The notes: generated by a model not told the origin, from the sequence alone. Counted from the stretch's first letter, positions 17,228-25,675 are shown. The stretch: 35,953 nt of DNA from Akkermansia muciniphila (GCA_945861575.1 CAMAVD010000020.1:1-35953); one strand, 5' to 3'. Numbers and translations are program-made.

Positions 17228-19516
17228 ATGCACGACAAAGCTCCGCGAGGCAACCCTGAGACCCCACTGCTATCCGACCTTCTTCTGGTAGCGAGTAACG
17301 TAGAGGAGGCCGACCGTTGGCTGGCTATCTTACACGATTCCGGGTGGCAAGGCCGGGGGGATATTCTGACACATCCTGCCGAAATGCACGCGCGGTGCCA
17401 GTCCGGGCTCTATCGTGCGGTCCTCCTCGACCCCTCCCATCCCGAGCTCAACCCAAGTCTGACAGCAGAGCTTCTACGGCGGTTAGGTGGGCACCCGCCG
17501 GTGGTACTCATCATGGATGCTCCCGGCGAGCCAGAGGCCCTTGAAGGCCTGGCGAACGGAGCCTTCGACTATGTTTTCCGATCCTGCCTGAGCCGCCTCC
17601 CCCTCGCGACGCTCCGTGCGATCGAGGCGGCCGAGCTACGGGTAGACTTGGAGGGCAGCGACCTGCAACTGCAAGAGACGGAGCAGCGCTTTCAATGGCT
17701 TGCCGACTTCATCCTTGAGGCTGCGGTGATGGAAGGAACGGATGGCATCCTCTTCGCCAACCAAGCAATGGCAGATCTGCTCAAAACGCCAAACTCGCTA
17801 GACCTGCTCGGCCGAAGCGTCACTTCCTTCGTCACCTCATCGCAACGCGGCGCTCTTCACGATGTGTTGAGCAAGGCCAGACTAGACCATCAGGCTGTGC
17901 GGGTGGACGTCCTGCTGCATCGACAGGACGGCACGCAAATCGAGGCGACCTTATCGGCCATTGACCTTGGTTATCACGGCCAACCGGCGCATCTATTCGT
18001 CTTTCACGACCACAGAGAGGAACGACGGGTGGAGGCAGCCATGAACCACCTTGCCAACTTTGCCCGCGAGAACCCCAATCCGATCCTGATGTTTGCCAGG
18101 GATGGCCGACTGACCTATCACAACGGGGCCGCCATGGAGATGGCGGTCTCCTTTGGGCGTGAGCACCCGGCCGCCTGCGTACCACCGCAGGCAGCAAGCA
18201 TTGTGGAAAACTGCCTGGTGTCAGGCAAGCGACGATCCTCCGTCGTCTGGGAACAGAATGGCCGCACATTCTCCTGGTCGTTCTTCCCTCATGGGGAGAG
18301 CGGCGTGGTGCACGCGTTTGTGGTGGAAGTCACCGAGCAGCAGCGCCTGGAAGAACAGCTCCGCCACTCTCAACGGCTGGAGGGGGTAGGACGCCTCGCC
18401 GGGGGAGTGGCACACGAATACTCAAACTTGCTGACGGTGATCGGAGGTCAGGTTGACCTGCTTAGCCATTCGGAGGACTTAAGCCCCAAAGGGCGGGAGG
18501 CACTGCAGCAAATGCTCCACGCTGTCAAACGGGCCGAGCAGCTCACGCGTCAGCTTCAGACTTTCAGCCGACGCAACCATGTCCATCGAGCCCCTCTCCA
18601 AATCAATCTGGTGCTGGCGGAGATTGGCCGTCTGCTCGCATCCACTCTTCCCGATCATGTGCGACTTACCCTGGAGCCTGGGGAGGACACAGCAGAAATA
18701 CTGGCAGATCGCTCCCTCATCGAACAAGTTCTTCTGAACCTAGCGCTGAACGCTCGCGATGCCATGCCGGAAGGGGGCGAGCTGACCTTGTCAACCAAAG
18801 CCGTCGAATTTGAGGGATCCAGGGCTGAGATGCATCCAGAATCACGCTCCGGCCGCTTTGTCCGACTGAGTGTCAGCGACACGGGCTGCGGAATCGACCC
18901 CCGCCTATTGCCCTACGTATTCGAACCTTTTTTCACCACAAAGAATCCGGAGTCGGTCAGCGGCCTCGGGTTGAGCACCTCGCATGGAATCGTCAAACAG
19001 CACAACGGGTGGATTGAGTTACGGAGCCAGCGAGGGGTCGGCACAACGGTGAGCGTGTTCCTGCCCGTAGGACCGTCGTGGTGCGTGGATTCTGGGAAGC
19101 CTTTAGGATCCCCCTCCGCAGCCCTACCCTCGGAGCATACGGTCCTGCTCGTTGAGGACGAGCCCGCAGTGCGCTACACACTCAAAAGCCTCCTAGAGCA
19201 GGAGGGCTACACCGTTCTCGAAGCCTCAGGCGCTCTGGAGGCCCTAGCTCTCTGGCAAGAGAAGCAGCAGATCGTATCGGTACTGCTGACAGATCTCGTC
19301 ATGCCCAATGGGATCAGCGGTCAGGAGCTTGCCAAGCATCTGATGGCCGCCAAACCCCAACTCCGCATCATCTATACCAGCGGTTACAATCTGGAGAGCG
19401 TGAGTCAGGGCCTTTCGCTTGAAGCGGGAGTGAATTTTCTTCAAAAACCCTTCCAAGCTCACGACGTGACTCGCGCGCTGGAGCGGCAAGCTTCTGAAAT
19501 TTCCTGCGCTCAATGA
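17228..19516 (+). CDS. Hybrid sensor histidine kinase: receiver-PAS-PAS-HK-receiver
   Basis: Product of 762 residues from ATG 17228 (an ATG at 17147 would add 27 residues lacking any domain). The N-terminal 130 residues look like a receiver: LLLVASNVEEADRWLAIL at the start, Asp68 in AVLLDPSHPE, and GAFDYVFRSCLSRLP where the usual Lys of GA.DY..K is Arg. Two PAS-like regions follow (GTDGILFANQAMADLL; NPILMFARDGRLTYHNG). The kinase core has His396 in AGGVAHEYSNLL, an N box NLALNARDAMPEGG, DTGCGID, FEPFFTTK and GLGLSTSHGIV. A C-terminal receiver has VLLVEDEPAVRYTL, Asp689 in LLTDLVMPN and Lys in FLQKPF. There are no membrane segments, so it is cytoplasmic. No partner regulator is adjacent. Confidence 0.92.
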   Translation: MHDKAPRGNPETPLLSDLLLVASNVEEADRWLAILHDSGWQGRGDILTHPAEMHARCQSGLYRAVLLDPSHPELNPSLTAELLRRLGGHPPVVLIMDAPGEPEALEGLANGAFDYVFRSCLSRLPLATLRAIEAAELRVDLEGSDLQLQETEQRFQWLADFILEAAVMEGTDGILFANQAMADLLKTPNSLDLLGRSVTSFVTSSQRGALHDVLSKARLDHQAVRVDVLLHRQDGTQIEATLSAIDLGYHGQPAHLFVFHDHREERRVEAAMNHLANFARENPNPILMFARDGRLTYHNGAAMEMAVSFGREHPAACVPPQAASIVENCLVSGKRRSSVVWEQNGRTFSWSFFPHGESGVVHAFVVEVTEQQRLEEQLRHSQRLEGVGRLAGGVAHEYSNLLTVIGGQVDLLSHSEDLSPKGREALQQMLHAVKRAEQLTRQLQTFSRRNHVHRAPLQINLVLAEIGRLLASTLPDHVRLTLEPGEDTAEILADRSLIEQVLLNLALNARDAMPEGGELTLSTKAVEFEGSRAEMHPESRSGRFVRLSVSDTGCGIDPRLLPYVFEPFFTTKNPESVSGLGLSTSHGIVKQHNGWIELRSQRGVGTTVSVFLPVGPSWCVDSGKPLGSPSAALPSEHTVLLVEDEPAVRYTLKSLLEQEGYTVLEASGALEALALWQEKQQIVSVLLTDLVMPNGISGQELAKHLMAAKPQLRIIYTSGYNLESVSQGLSLEAGVNFLQKPFQAHDVTRALERQASEISCAQ

Positions 19517-20550
19517 GCCGACTTTCGAGAAACGAGCACGCTCCGATCGGCAGCCGTCGCATAAAACGCAGGGACGTCGAATCCCTGGTCGGTAAGGAGT
19601 TGGGACATCTCCCCAACCGAGTAGCACTTCCCCTCAGTAATGCTCATGAGCAGCGCGGAATACTGGGCAGCAGGCAGGGGGCCATTTTTCTCCGCGTTTA
19701 GGTGGACATCATGGATGAGCAGCAGACCTCCGGGTAAAAGCGCCTGCCAGGAGCGTCGAAGCAATTCCTGCACCTGAGGCACATCCCAATCATGGAGAAC
19801 ATTCGAAATGAGATGCACATCTGCACCCTCTGGCCAGGCGTCCTGGAACATGTCTCCCGACACGACGCCGACCCGAGAAGACAGGCCTCTCTCCTCAATC
19901 CGCTGACGAGCAATGCGATCCACTGGAGGCTTCTCGAGGACCACCGCATGCAGCGATTCATTCGCAGCGGCGAGACAGCATGCGTAGATGCCGGATCCCC
20001 CGGCCACATCCAGCACCCGGCGCTGCCCGGAGAGCGGCACCACCTTCGCCAGCGCCTGTCCTAGATACACGCCGCGACAGTCCATCGCGGCAGTGAACTG
20101 TCGAGCAAACCCGTCCTCCTCCATAGCTTGCGCCCAGGCCTTCTGATCCCCCAGACTGGCCCAGTTGGCTGGTTTACCTGTGCGCAGGACTTTGACATAG
20201 TCCAGTGTGACAGGCCGGTCTTTCATCGAGGCATAATAGGGACCCAGGAACCAGGGCGAGTCCTTCACGAAATGCTCCCGTGCCAGCGGTGTGAGATGGA
20301 AGCCCCCCTCGCGCTCCTCCACCAACGCCATCGCCTTAAGCAGGGTCATCATTACATCCGTGGGTCTCGAGTGAGTTTCCAATCGCTGGCAAAGCGTCGG
20401 CAAATCCATCGGGGTTTGATTGAGGATGGAGAAAAGATCCAACCACACCAGGGAAGCCGCCAATAGATCAGTGGAATAAAGCGCGTCACGCCAGCGGTAC
20501 AGCTGAAGGGGATCGGTTGATGGGACGGCCGTCAGGTCGAGGGGATGCAT
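19510..20550 (-). CDS. SAM-dependent O-methyltransferase (Methyltransf_2 family)
   Basis: Product of about 346 residues from ATG 20550; the frame is open to 20676, and ATG 20634 is an alternative start. The N-terminal part is a winged-helix dimerisation domain (YRWRDALYSTDLLAASLVWL...GGFHLTPLAREHFV), the C-terminal part a Rossmann methyltransferase with the AdoMet loop VLDVAGGSGIYACCLA, acidic VVLEKP, SNVLHDWDVPQVQELL and PGGLLLIHDVHLN. Relatives include acetylserotonin, caffeate and hydroxyneurosporene O-methyltransferases; the substrate cannot be read. His in LHDWD corresponds to the catalytic base position in plant enzymes. No pathway genes lie beside it. Its stop overlaps that of the convergent kinase gene by seven bases. 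Confidence 0.85.
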   Translation of the reverse strand: MHPLDLTAVPSTDPLQLYRWRDALYSTDLLAASLVWLDLFSILNQTPMDLPTLCQRLETHSRPTDVMMTLLKAMALVEEREGGFHLTPLAREHFVKDSPWFLGPYYASMKDRPVTLDYVKVLRTGKPANWASLGDQKAWAQAMEEDGFARQFTAAMDCRGVYLGQALAKVVPLSGQRRVLDVAGGSGIYACCLAAANESLHAVVLEKPPVDRIARQRIEERGLSSRVGVVSGDMFQDAWPEGADVHLISNVLHDWDVPQVQELLRRSWQALLPGGLLLIHDVHLNAEKNGPLPAAQYSALLMSITEGKCYSVGEMSQLLTDQGFDVPAFYATAADRSVLVSRKSAH

Positions 20551-20751
20551 TCGCAGGCAAGACTGAACCAGGTCGCCCACGGGATCAACACTTGGGTACG
20601 GAGCCGGGAGCGATAGGCAGTGACGGTCACGCATGGAGCGGTTTGACCCTCCGGACGCAATGGTCGCCCTCCTCACGCCGTGCCCTACAATGCCGTCCCT
20701 GTAGCAACGACGTGATCAATAGTCCACGCAGTCGCCAAAACAGTATACCTT

Positions 20752-21618
20752 TCAGGGCCGCTGTCCGGGCGACCACGTGCTAGGCTCGAGCATTTTTATC
20801 CCGGGCTTCACAAACTCGATGCGTCGCGACTTGTAAAGCGCGCCAAGCGCCTGTTTAAAGGCTTTCTTGCTCACGTTGAAAGTGCGACGGATCGCCTCAG
20901 GCGAGCTACTATCGTCAAACTCCAGACGTCCACCATTCAGCTTCAGCGCGCTCAAAATCTCCTCACGCACATCCGTCACTCTCTTGTATCCCGATGCGTC
21001 GAGGTTCAGATCGATTTTTCCGTCCGGCCGAATCGCACGGACATGCCCCTTCAGCTTCTGACCGATATCCAATGACGTCGAGCGGCCGCTGTGAAAGAGC
21101 AGGCCAAGATGTGCGTTTTCCACCAGCGCCGTGTATCCCATGGGCGTCTGAGAAACGATCATCATATCGACCTCCTCCCCTGGCCTGTAGGGCGGACGCA
21201 CTCGCGCGAGATGTCGACTCAACCGCGTCGTGGCCACGATTCGATCCGTCTTCGGGTCAAGCAGGACGTGAACCACAACCTGTTGCCCCACCTTCAGAGG
21301 CCCATTCTGCTCTCGGAAAGGCAGCAGCAGATCCTTGCTCAGACCCCAGTCTAAAAAGGCGCCGACGTTCGGATTCACACCGATGACCTTCAGGCTGGCA
21401 AAATCCCCCACGCAGGCGAAGGGACGTTCGGTGGTTGCCACCAACCGGTCTTCGGAGTCGCGGTAGACAAACACATCGAGCGATTCGCCAGCGACGAAGC
21501 TGTGAGCCACATAGCGGCGAGGCAGCAGAATCTCTCCCTTCTCGCCGCCATCCAAGTAGAGCCCCGGTGGAGCCTGTCGCACCGAGCGCAGGCGATTAAC
21601 CTTTCCAATAATCGACAT
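20752..21618 (-). CDS. S1-domain RNA-binding protein, CvfB/YitL-like
   Basis: Product of 288 residues. ATG 21618 gives the family-like start MSIIGKVNRLRSVRQAPPGL; the frame is open 52 codons further. Tandem OB/S1 folds are visible: GEKGEILLPRRYV, GDFASLKVIGVNPNVGAFLD with WGLSKDLLLPFREQ, TPMGYTALVENAHLGLLFHS and KLKGHVRAIRPDGKIDLNL. The C-terminal winged helix (EEILSALKLNGGRL, SPEAIRRTFNVSKKAFKQAL, GALYKSRRIEF) is the part typical of CvfB. In Staphylococcus CvfB binds RNA and affects virulence gene expression; in this phylum its role is unknown. It follows the truncated DNRLRE gene by about 140 bases on the same strand. Confidence 0.88.
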   Translation of the reverse strand: MSIIGKVNRLRSVRQAPPGLYLDGGEKGEILLPRRYVAHSFVAGESLDVFVYRDSEDRLVATTERPFACVGDFASLKVIGVNPNVGAFLDWGLSKDLLLPFREQNGPLKVGQQVVVHVLLDPKTDRIVATTRLSRHLARVRPPYRPGEEVDMMIVSQTPMGYTALVENAHLGLLFHSGRSTSLDIGQKLKGHVRAIRPDGKIDLNLDASGYKRVTDVREEILSALKLNGGRLEFDDSSSPEAIRRTFNVSKKAFKQALGALYKSRRIEFVKPGIKMLEPSTWSPGQRP

Positions 21619-21761
21619 CGCCAGGAGCCTAGCATCGCAAAGCCAGGCCAAGCAATGGTGTTGACGAGGGCGACCCCATGCGATAACACAGCGAAACAAC
21701 CCCTGGTTCAAAAATGATATCGAGCTGAAGGAGGGAGGCCGCATTTCGGGAACCAGCACTC

Positions 21762-22160
21762 CTACTCTCTCCATCGCAAACGCGCAGGAGTCCGACTCCG
21801 GCGCGTATCGCTTGGATCAGTCCAATCGACCAGAAGGCGATGAAGTTCGAAGTGACTGGCGGGCGCGGACGGGTTGCCCTTATTGACCCACATCTCCAAG
21901 TCAGCGGAAACGATCACAGCGCTCCGGGGGATCGCAGCCGCTAGGTCGAAGCGCAGAAGCACACGCGTGGCTCCCTGGAACGAAGTGCCGCCCGAGGCAA
22001 TGTTTGTAGATGCGCCCAAATTGTTGTTGGGAAACCCGGCCATAATCCCGGCGTCGGCTATGGGTCTCAGGGACAAAGTGGCTGCAGCACCATCCGGCAA
22101 CACAGCTAGCAGGAATGTGAGGATGCAAGCGAGAGCGGCAGAGGAGGTGAGCAAGTTCAT
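21762..22160 (-). pseudogene. Truncated DNRLRE-domain secreted protein, coupled to zur
   Basis: A frame of 132 residues whose ATG overlaps the zur stop (ATGA at 22160-22157). It begins with a signal peptide (SAALACILTFLLAVLPDGAA) and then the first half of a DNRLRE/CBM96-like beta domain: LRPIADAGIMAGFPNNNLGA, TRVLLRFDLAAAIP and FELHRLLVDW. The family normally continues with a glycine-rich loop, a conserved TW segment and 60 or more further residues; here the frame turns into SDTRRSRTPARLRWRE and stops. I looked in the two other frames for about 150 bases downstream and found no continuation. Either a decayed remnant or a genuinely short form kept by the operon. Confidence 0.6.
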
Positions 22161-22636
22161 GGTTTGGGCACAGAAGATTTTTGACAGGCGGGACAAATCC
22201 CGAAGAACTCCAGACGATGGGTCACGGAGCGAAAGCCGCTGGCCTTTTCAATCCGGCGCTCCACCTCCAGCAGCAGGCAGTCATCCAACTGCATCACCGC
22301 ATGACAGGCTTCACAGACCAGGTGATGGTGGTGCTCCCTCCCCTCGTCGGTAACAAGTTCGAACCGTGAGCCACCCTTACCAAACTCAACCCGCCGGACC
22401 ATGCCCATCTTCTGGAGCGTTTTCATGGATCGGTACACCGTCACCAAATCGCAGTCTCCCTCAGCGAGCAAGGCATGAAGCTCCTTGATCAAGAGGGGAT
22501 GCGGATGATGTCGCATCGCCTCTAGAATGGCCTGCCGTGGCCCCGTGATTTTTAGGGACTCCTTCCGAAGCTTTGCCGTAAGGGTCGGAAGCTCGACATG
22601 GCTTCCATGGCAACAACCCGTGGAGCGCGGCTTCAT
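22157..22636 (-). CDS. zur: Fur-family metalloregulator, probably Zur
   Basis: Product of 159 residues. ATG 22636 overlaps the znuB stop (ATGA); the frame is open upstream but only as shadow of znuB. The winged helix is LTAKLRKESLKITGPRQAIL...CDLVTVYRSMKTLQKMGMV. The metal/dimerisation domain has REHHHHLVCEACHAV (His102-105, Cys108, Cys111), and GICPACQ (Cys148, Cys151), so both structural CxxC pairs are present. Fur and Zur are hard to tell apart by sequence; location inside the znuACB operon makes Zur the best call. It would repress zinc uptake when zinc is plentiful and probably acts on the inverted repeats before znuA. Confidence 0.85.
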   Translation of the reverse strand: MKPRSTGCCHGSHVELPTLTAKLRKESLKITGPRQAILEAMRHHPHPLLIKELHALLAEGDCDLVTVYRSMKTLQKMGMVRRVEFGKGGSRFELVTDEGREHHHHLVCEACHAVMQLDDCLLLEVERRIEKASGFRSVTHRLEFFGICPACQKSSVPKP

Positions 22637-23478
22637 GAAGCCCTCCCTTCTCTTCCGGAAGCGTGCCCAGCGCGGCTCCTCAATCGGGCGACAACGAGGG
22701 TAACAGCGAAGACTCCGATGGCGGTCAAAACGATCGTAGGGCCCGCAGGGATATCGTACCGATCCGTCAGGGATACGCCACCGACACCACTGATCAAACC
22801 GACCGCTAGAGCGAAAAGTATCTGCTGCCGGAGACTGCAGGCGACATTGCGAGCCGCCGCCGCAGGAATGATGATCAGAGCCGTCACCAACATCACGCCT
22901 AGCAGGCGGATACTCACCGAAACGGCGACGGTCAGAACGCCAACGAAGAAATAGTTTAACCACTGGACGTTCACCCCGGCGACATGCGCCAGATCCTCCT
23001 GAGCGGAAAGGAGGGTAAGGGAGTTCAGCTTCCAGAAAACACACAGCCCGATTCCTACTGAGAGCACAGCGGCCGCGATCAATTCCTCATCACTGACGGC
23101 CTGGATATCGCCAAAGAGGTAGGCGTCAAACTGAGCTCGGAAGCCCTTGAGCTGAGAGCGAATCAGCAGACCGAAAGCCACAGAGCCCGAAAGAAGCAGC
23201 GCCATGATCGTGTCCGTAAGAAGAGCCGTTGTTTCCTTCAGCCAAAGAATCGCCACAGCGACTCCTAGGCTGAAAAGAATCATCGGAATGGTCGGCTCAC
23301 TGAAGCCAAGCCAGAATCCCAGTGCCACTCCAGCCAGCGCCGAATGGGCAACCGTATCGCTAAAGAACGACATGCGCCGGGCCGTGACGAAAACGCCCAG
23401 AAGCGAGCAAAGGGGAGCGAGACACAGCGCTGCCGCCATGGCTCGCACCAGATAGATGTTGTCACTAAACCATTCCAT
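22633..23478 (-). CDS. znuB: Zinc ABC transporter permease ZnuB
   Basis: Product of 281 residues with about eight hydrophobic segments. ABC-3 family motifs: GVFVTARRMSFFSDTVAHSA, ALGFWLGFSEPTIP, FGDIQAVSDEEL and RLLGVMLVTALIIIPAAAAR. It forms the membrane channel for zinc delivered by ZnuA and powered by ZnuC. The start ATG 23478 lies 14 bases inside the end of znuC, and the stop overlaps zur, so translation is coupled throughout. A manganese or iron substrate is possible for this family, but the context points to zinc. Confidence 0.92.
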   Translation of the reverse strand: MEWFSDNIYLVRAMAAALCLAPLCSLLGVFVTARRMSFFSDTVAHSALAGVALGFWLGFSEPTIPMILFSLGVAVAILWLKETTALLTDTIMALLLSGSVAFGLLIRSQLKGFRAQFDAYLFGDIQAVSDEELIAAAVLSVGIGLCVFWKLNSLTLLSAQEDLAHVAGVNVQWLNYFFVGVLTVAVSVSIRLLGVMLVTALIIIPAAAARNVACSLRQQILFALAVGLISGVGGVSLTDRYDIPAGPTIVLTAIGVFAVTLVVARLRSRAGHASGREGRAS

Positions 23479-24280
23479 GTGAGTGCCCGGGGACAGAAGG
23501 GTCGTGATGGTGATGGTGGTAGGGCGAAACGTGGATGCCGTAGGCCTGCTTTAGAGACTCGGCATTCATGACATGTTCCGGGGTTCCTTCACAGCAAACC
23601 ACTCCATTCAGGGCATAGACCCAGGAGGCATGCCTGAAAACCATCGAGAGATCATGGGAGACCAAGACCACGGTCAGTTTTCTCTCCCTATGGATCTGGG
23701 CGATCAACTCGTAAAAGCTCTTCTCACCCGGTGTGTCGACTCCGGCAGTAGGCTCGTCCAGCAGCAGCAGTTCCGGATCTCCCAACAGACTGAAAGCGAT
23801 TAAAACGCGCTGAAGCTGGCCCCCGCTGAGGCCGGAAAGCGGCCGATCCAAAATCCCACGCACCCCGATGTCCGGAAGATGTCCAACCAGCTCGCTGTCC
23901 ACGGAGGTCCGACTTTTCCAGAACCAGTTGCGGGTCTGACGGAGCCGAAGCGCCAGGAATTCGCGAACCGTGATCATGAAGCTTCGTTCCAAGGAAAGCT
24001 TCTGGGGAACATAGCCCACCCGGGGTAGGACTTGATCAAGCCGTCCGTTGCCAAGGAGGCGACTGGTGCCGCGGTCGGGTTGTTGAAGTCCCAACATACA
24101 GCGAAGCAGCGTCGTCTTGCCCGAACCATTCGGCCCAATCAACGCTACCAATTGCCCTACTGGAATCTTCAGACTCACTCCTCTCAGCACCGGGACCTGA
24201 CCAAAGGAGAGCCAGAGATCATTCACTTCCACCGCCAGAGGAAGGCCCGAGGGCTGATGCTTGCAGAGCGGACAATCCAT
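23465..24280 (-). CDS. znuC: Zinc ABC transporter ATP-binding protein ZnuC
   Basis: Product of 271 residues. ATPase motifs: Walker A GPNGSGKT (49-56), Q-loop YVPQK, signature LSGGQLQRV, Walker B LLLLDEPTAGVD and the switch His in VLVSHD. Two features hint at metal binding: an N-terminal extension MDCPLCKH with a CxxC pair, and a His-rich C-terminus (YHHHHHD, then HSHG). It starts five bases after znuA. It energises ZnuB at the inner face of the membrane. Confidence 0.93.
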   Translation of the reverse strand: MDCPLCKHQPSGLPLAVEVNDLWLSFGQVPVLRGVSLKIPVGQLVALIGPNGSGKTTLLRCMLGLQQPDRGTSRLLGNGRLDQVLPRVGYVPQKLSLERSFMITVREFLALRLRQTRNWFWKSRTSVDSELVGHLPDIGVRGILDRPLSGLSGGQLQRVLIAFSLLGDPELLLLDEPTAGVDTPGEKSFYELIAQIHRERKLTVVLVSHDLSMVFRHASWVYALNGVVCCEGTPEHVMNAESLKQAYGIHVSPYHHHHHDPSVPGHSHGMV

Positions 24281-24285
24281 TGAGG

Positions 24286-25260
24286 CTATTTCAGATGGGT
24301 GGTCAGCACTTCCAGATTGGCCCGCATCGCGTCCTCATAGGCCTGAGGCCGCAGTCCTTTGGAATCCGCTGTCTCTAAGGTATCCAGAAATGCGAGCGGC
24401 ACCCCCGTATCCGCCGAGAGTTGCTGAGCGATCTTTTTCGGAAACTGTGGTTCTGCAAAAATCACCCGCACGGAGCTTTTCTGGATCAGACGTCGCAAGG
24501 CCCCCTGGTACTTGATGCTTGGCGCCACCTCAGGGGTCGTTTCGATGACCCCGACTGCATTCAATTGGTAACGCTTAGCCAAATAGACGAAGGCATCGTG
24601 ATAGGTGATGAACGGAACCTGGGCTGAGGAGGCGAGGCGAGTGCGGTAGTCCCTATCTATCGCCATCAAACGTTCGATAAAGACCGCTCCATTACTCCCA
24701 TAGCCGTGCGCGTTAGCAGGATCAGCCGCCTGGAAGGCCCGCACGACGTTGGTGACCATACGGATGGCAAGCTGGGGATCGAGCCAAACATGAGGATTGG
24801 CGTCCCCGGCATGGGAGTGCGCGTGACCACCCGCATCGTCGAGGTGCAACGCCGGGACCTCTCGGATCAGAGCCTCACCGAAGCCCTCAGAGGCTTCAAC
24901 CACTTTGAGAGCCTTGGGTCCCTTCCGTGACTTTACCATTCGAAAAACCCAATCCTCCAGCTTCAGACCATTCACCAGCAGTAGGTCAGCCTTGCGGATC
25001 TTTTCGAAATCACTCCGAACAGGCTGATAGTCGTGAGGCCCCACATTGCCCGGCAGGAGATTCTGCACCGTCGCCAGACCTCCCGCGACATTGACCGCGA
25101 AACAGTAGAGCGGCATGAAACTGGTCAGGACCGTCAGCCGAGGCTCAGGTCCGTCTGCGGCTCCAAGCCGCACTCCGACCACCCAACACGCAACCAGGAA
25201 CGAGCGAAGTCCCCTAGCCCAGCCACAACTACTTCCCGCGCTTTTCCTCATAATGCTCAT
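24286..25260 (-). CDS. znuA: Zinc ABC transporter substrate-binding protein ZnuA
   Basis: Product of 324 residues from ATG 25260, chosen because AAGGTGAT lies just before it; ATG 25251 and an upstream open frame are alternatives. A signal peptide (GLRSFLVACWVVGVRLGAA) leads to the cluster A-I binding-protein fold. Likely metal ligands are His76 (GPHDYQP), His157 (NPHVWLDP), His221 (TYHDAF) and Asp293 (FLDTLE). A short His-rich loop (GGHAHSHAGD, 145-152) between the first and second ligand is the feature that marks zinc-type members. First gene of znuACB-zur; it is preceded by a promoter carrying inverted repeats. Confidence 0.93.
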   Translation of the reverse strand: MSIMRKSAGSSCGWARGLRSFLVACWVVGVRLGAADGPEPRLTVLTSFMPLYCFAVNVAGGLATVQNLLPGNVGPHDYQPVRSDFEKIRKADLLLVNGLKLEDWVFRMVKSRKGPKALKVVEASEGFGEALIREVPALHLDDAGGHAHSHAGDANPHVWLDPQLAIRMVTNVVRAFQAADPANAHGYGSNGAVFIERLMAIDRDYRTRLASSAQVPFITYHDAFVYLAKRYQLNAVGVIETTPEVAPSIKYQGALRRLIQKSSVRVIFAEPQFPKKIAQQLSADTGVPLAFLDTLETADSKGLRPQAYEDAMRANLEVLTTHLK

Positions 25261-25303
25261 CGAGATCACCTTTCCGTGGGCCGCCTGCGCCACAGGCATG
25301 GTC

Positions 25304-25352
25304 ACTATCCACCGAATTGAAGCTTTTGCAAATGGTTTGCAGTGGGTGGATA
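25304..25352 (-). promoter_or_regulatory. znuA promoter with nested inverted repeats, candidate Zur operator
   Basis: A perfect TGCAAA-TGG-TTTGCA palindrome occupies 25327-25341. On the minus strand TTGCAA (25331-25326), 16 bases, then GATAGT (25309-25304) make a plausible promoter, with the -35 inside the palindrome. An outer perfect 8-base repeat, TATCCACC (25306-25313) and GGTGGATA (25345-25352), brackets it. The 15-base palindrome has the size and symmetry of Fur-family boxes, though its sequence is not one of the consensus boxes I know. Binding there would block the -35 element. Confidence 0.6.
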
Positions 25353-25353
25353 C

Positions 25354-25378
25354 AAAAAACCCGCAAGTAACTTGCGGG
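25354..25378 (-). terminator. Rho-independent terminator after rpsR
   Basis: An 8-base-pair perfect stem (25360-25367 with 25371-25378) and a three-base loop are followed by six T on the minus strand, 27 bases after the rpsR stop. It separates the dksA-rpmG-rpsR unit from znuA. Confidence 0.92.
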
Positions 25379-25405
25379 CCCGGTAGAACCGGCGGGGACG
25401 CGCGA

Positions 25406-25669
25406 TTAGCGCATCAAGAGCATCTGGCGCGCGCGCTTGATAGCGCGGTTCAGAGCACGTTGGTAGTGGGCAGGAAGCCCGGTGTATTTGCGGGGCAGGA
25501 TACGACCCTGGTCCGTCACGAACTGGCGGAGCAATGTGGTATTCTTGAAGTCCAGGGCGTCGACGGTGAAGTCGATTTTGGGCTTCGGACGCGGCGTGCG
25601 CTTTTCCATGGGGCCACGACCACCGCGGCCAGCGCGGTCCTTTTTCTCTGTATGAGTCTTGCGAGGCAT
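25406..25669 (-). CDS. rpsR: 30S ribosomal protein S18, cysteine-free form
   Basis: Product of 87 residues. S18 motifs: FKNTTLLRQFVTDQGRILPR, KYTGLPAHYQRALNRAIKRA and RQMLLM at the end; the N-terminal 30 residues are a basic, low-complexity tail. There is no cysteine, so this is a C-minus type without the zinc ribbon of C-plus S18 proteins. In actinobacteria C-minus S18 copies are Zur-regulated substitutes; in many other bacteria the C-minus form is the only one. It begins six bases after rpmG and ends just before a terminator. Confidence 0.95.
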   Translation of the reverse strand: MPRKTHTEKKDRAGRGGRGPMEKRTPRPKPKIDFTVDALDFKNTTLLRQFVTDQGRILPRKYTGLPAHYQRALNRAIKRARQMLLMR

Positions 25670-25675
25670 AGGGGC

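Noticed and set aside
24286..25260. ZnuA as a manganese- or iron-binding protein
   Set aside because: The His-rich loop, the two CxxC pairs of the regulator and His-rich ZnuC favour zinc, although manganese cannot be excluded from sequence alone.
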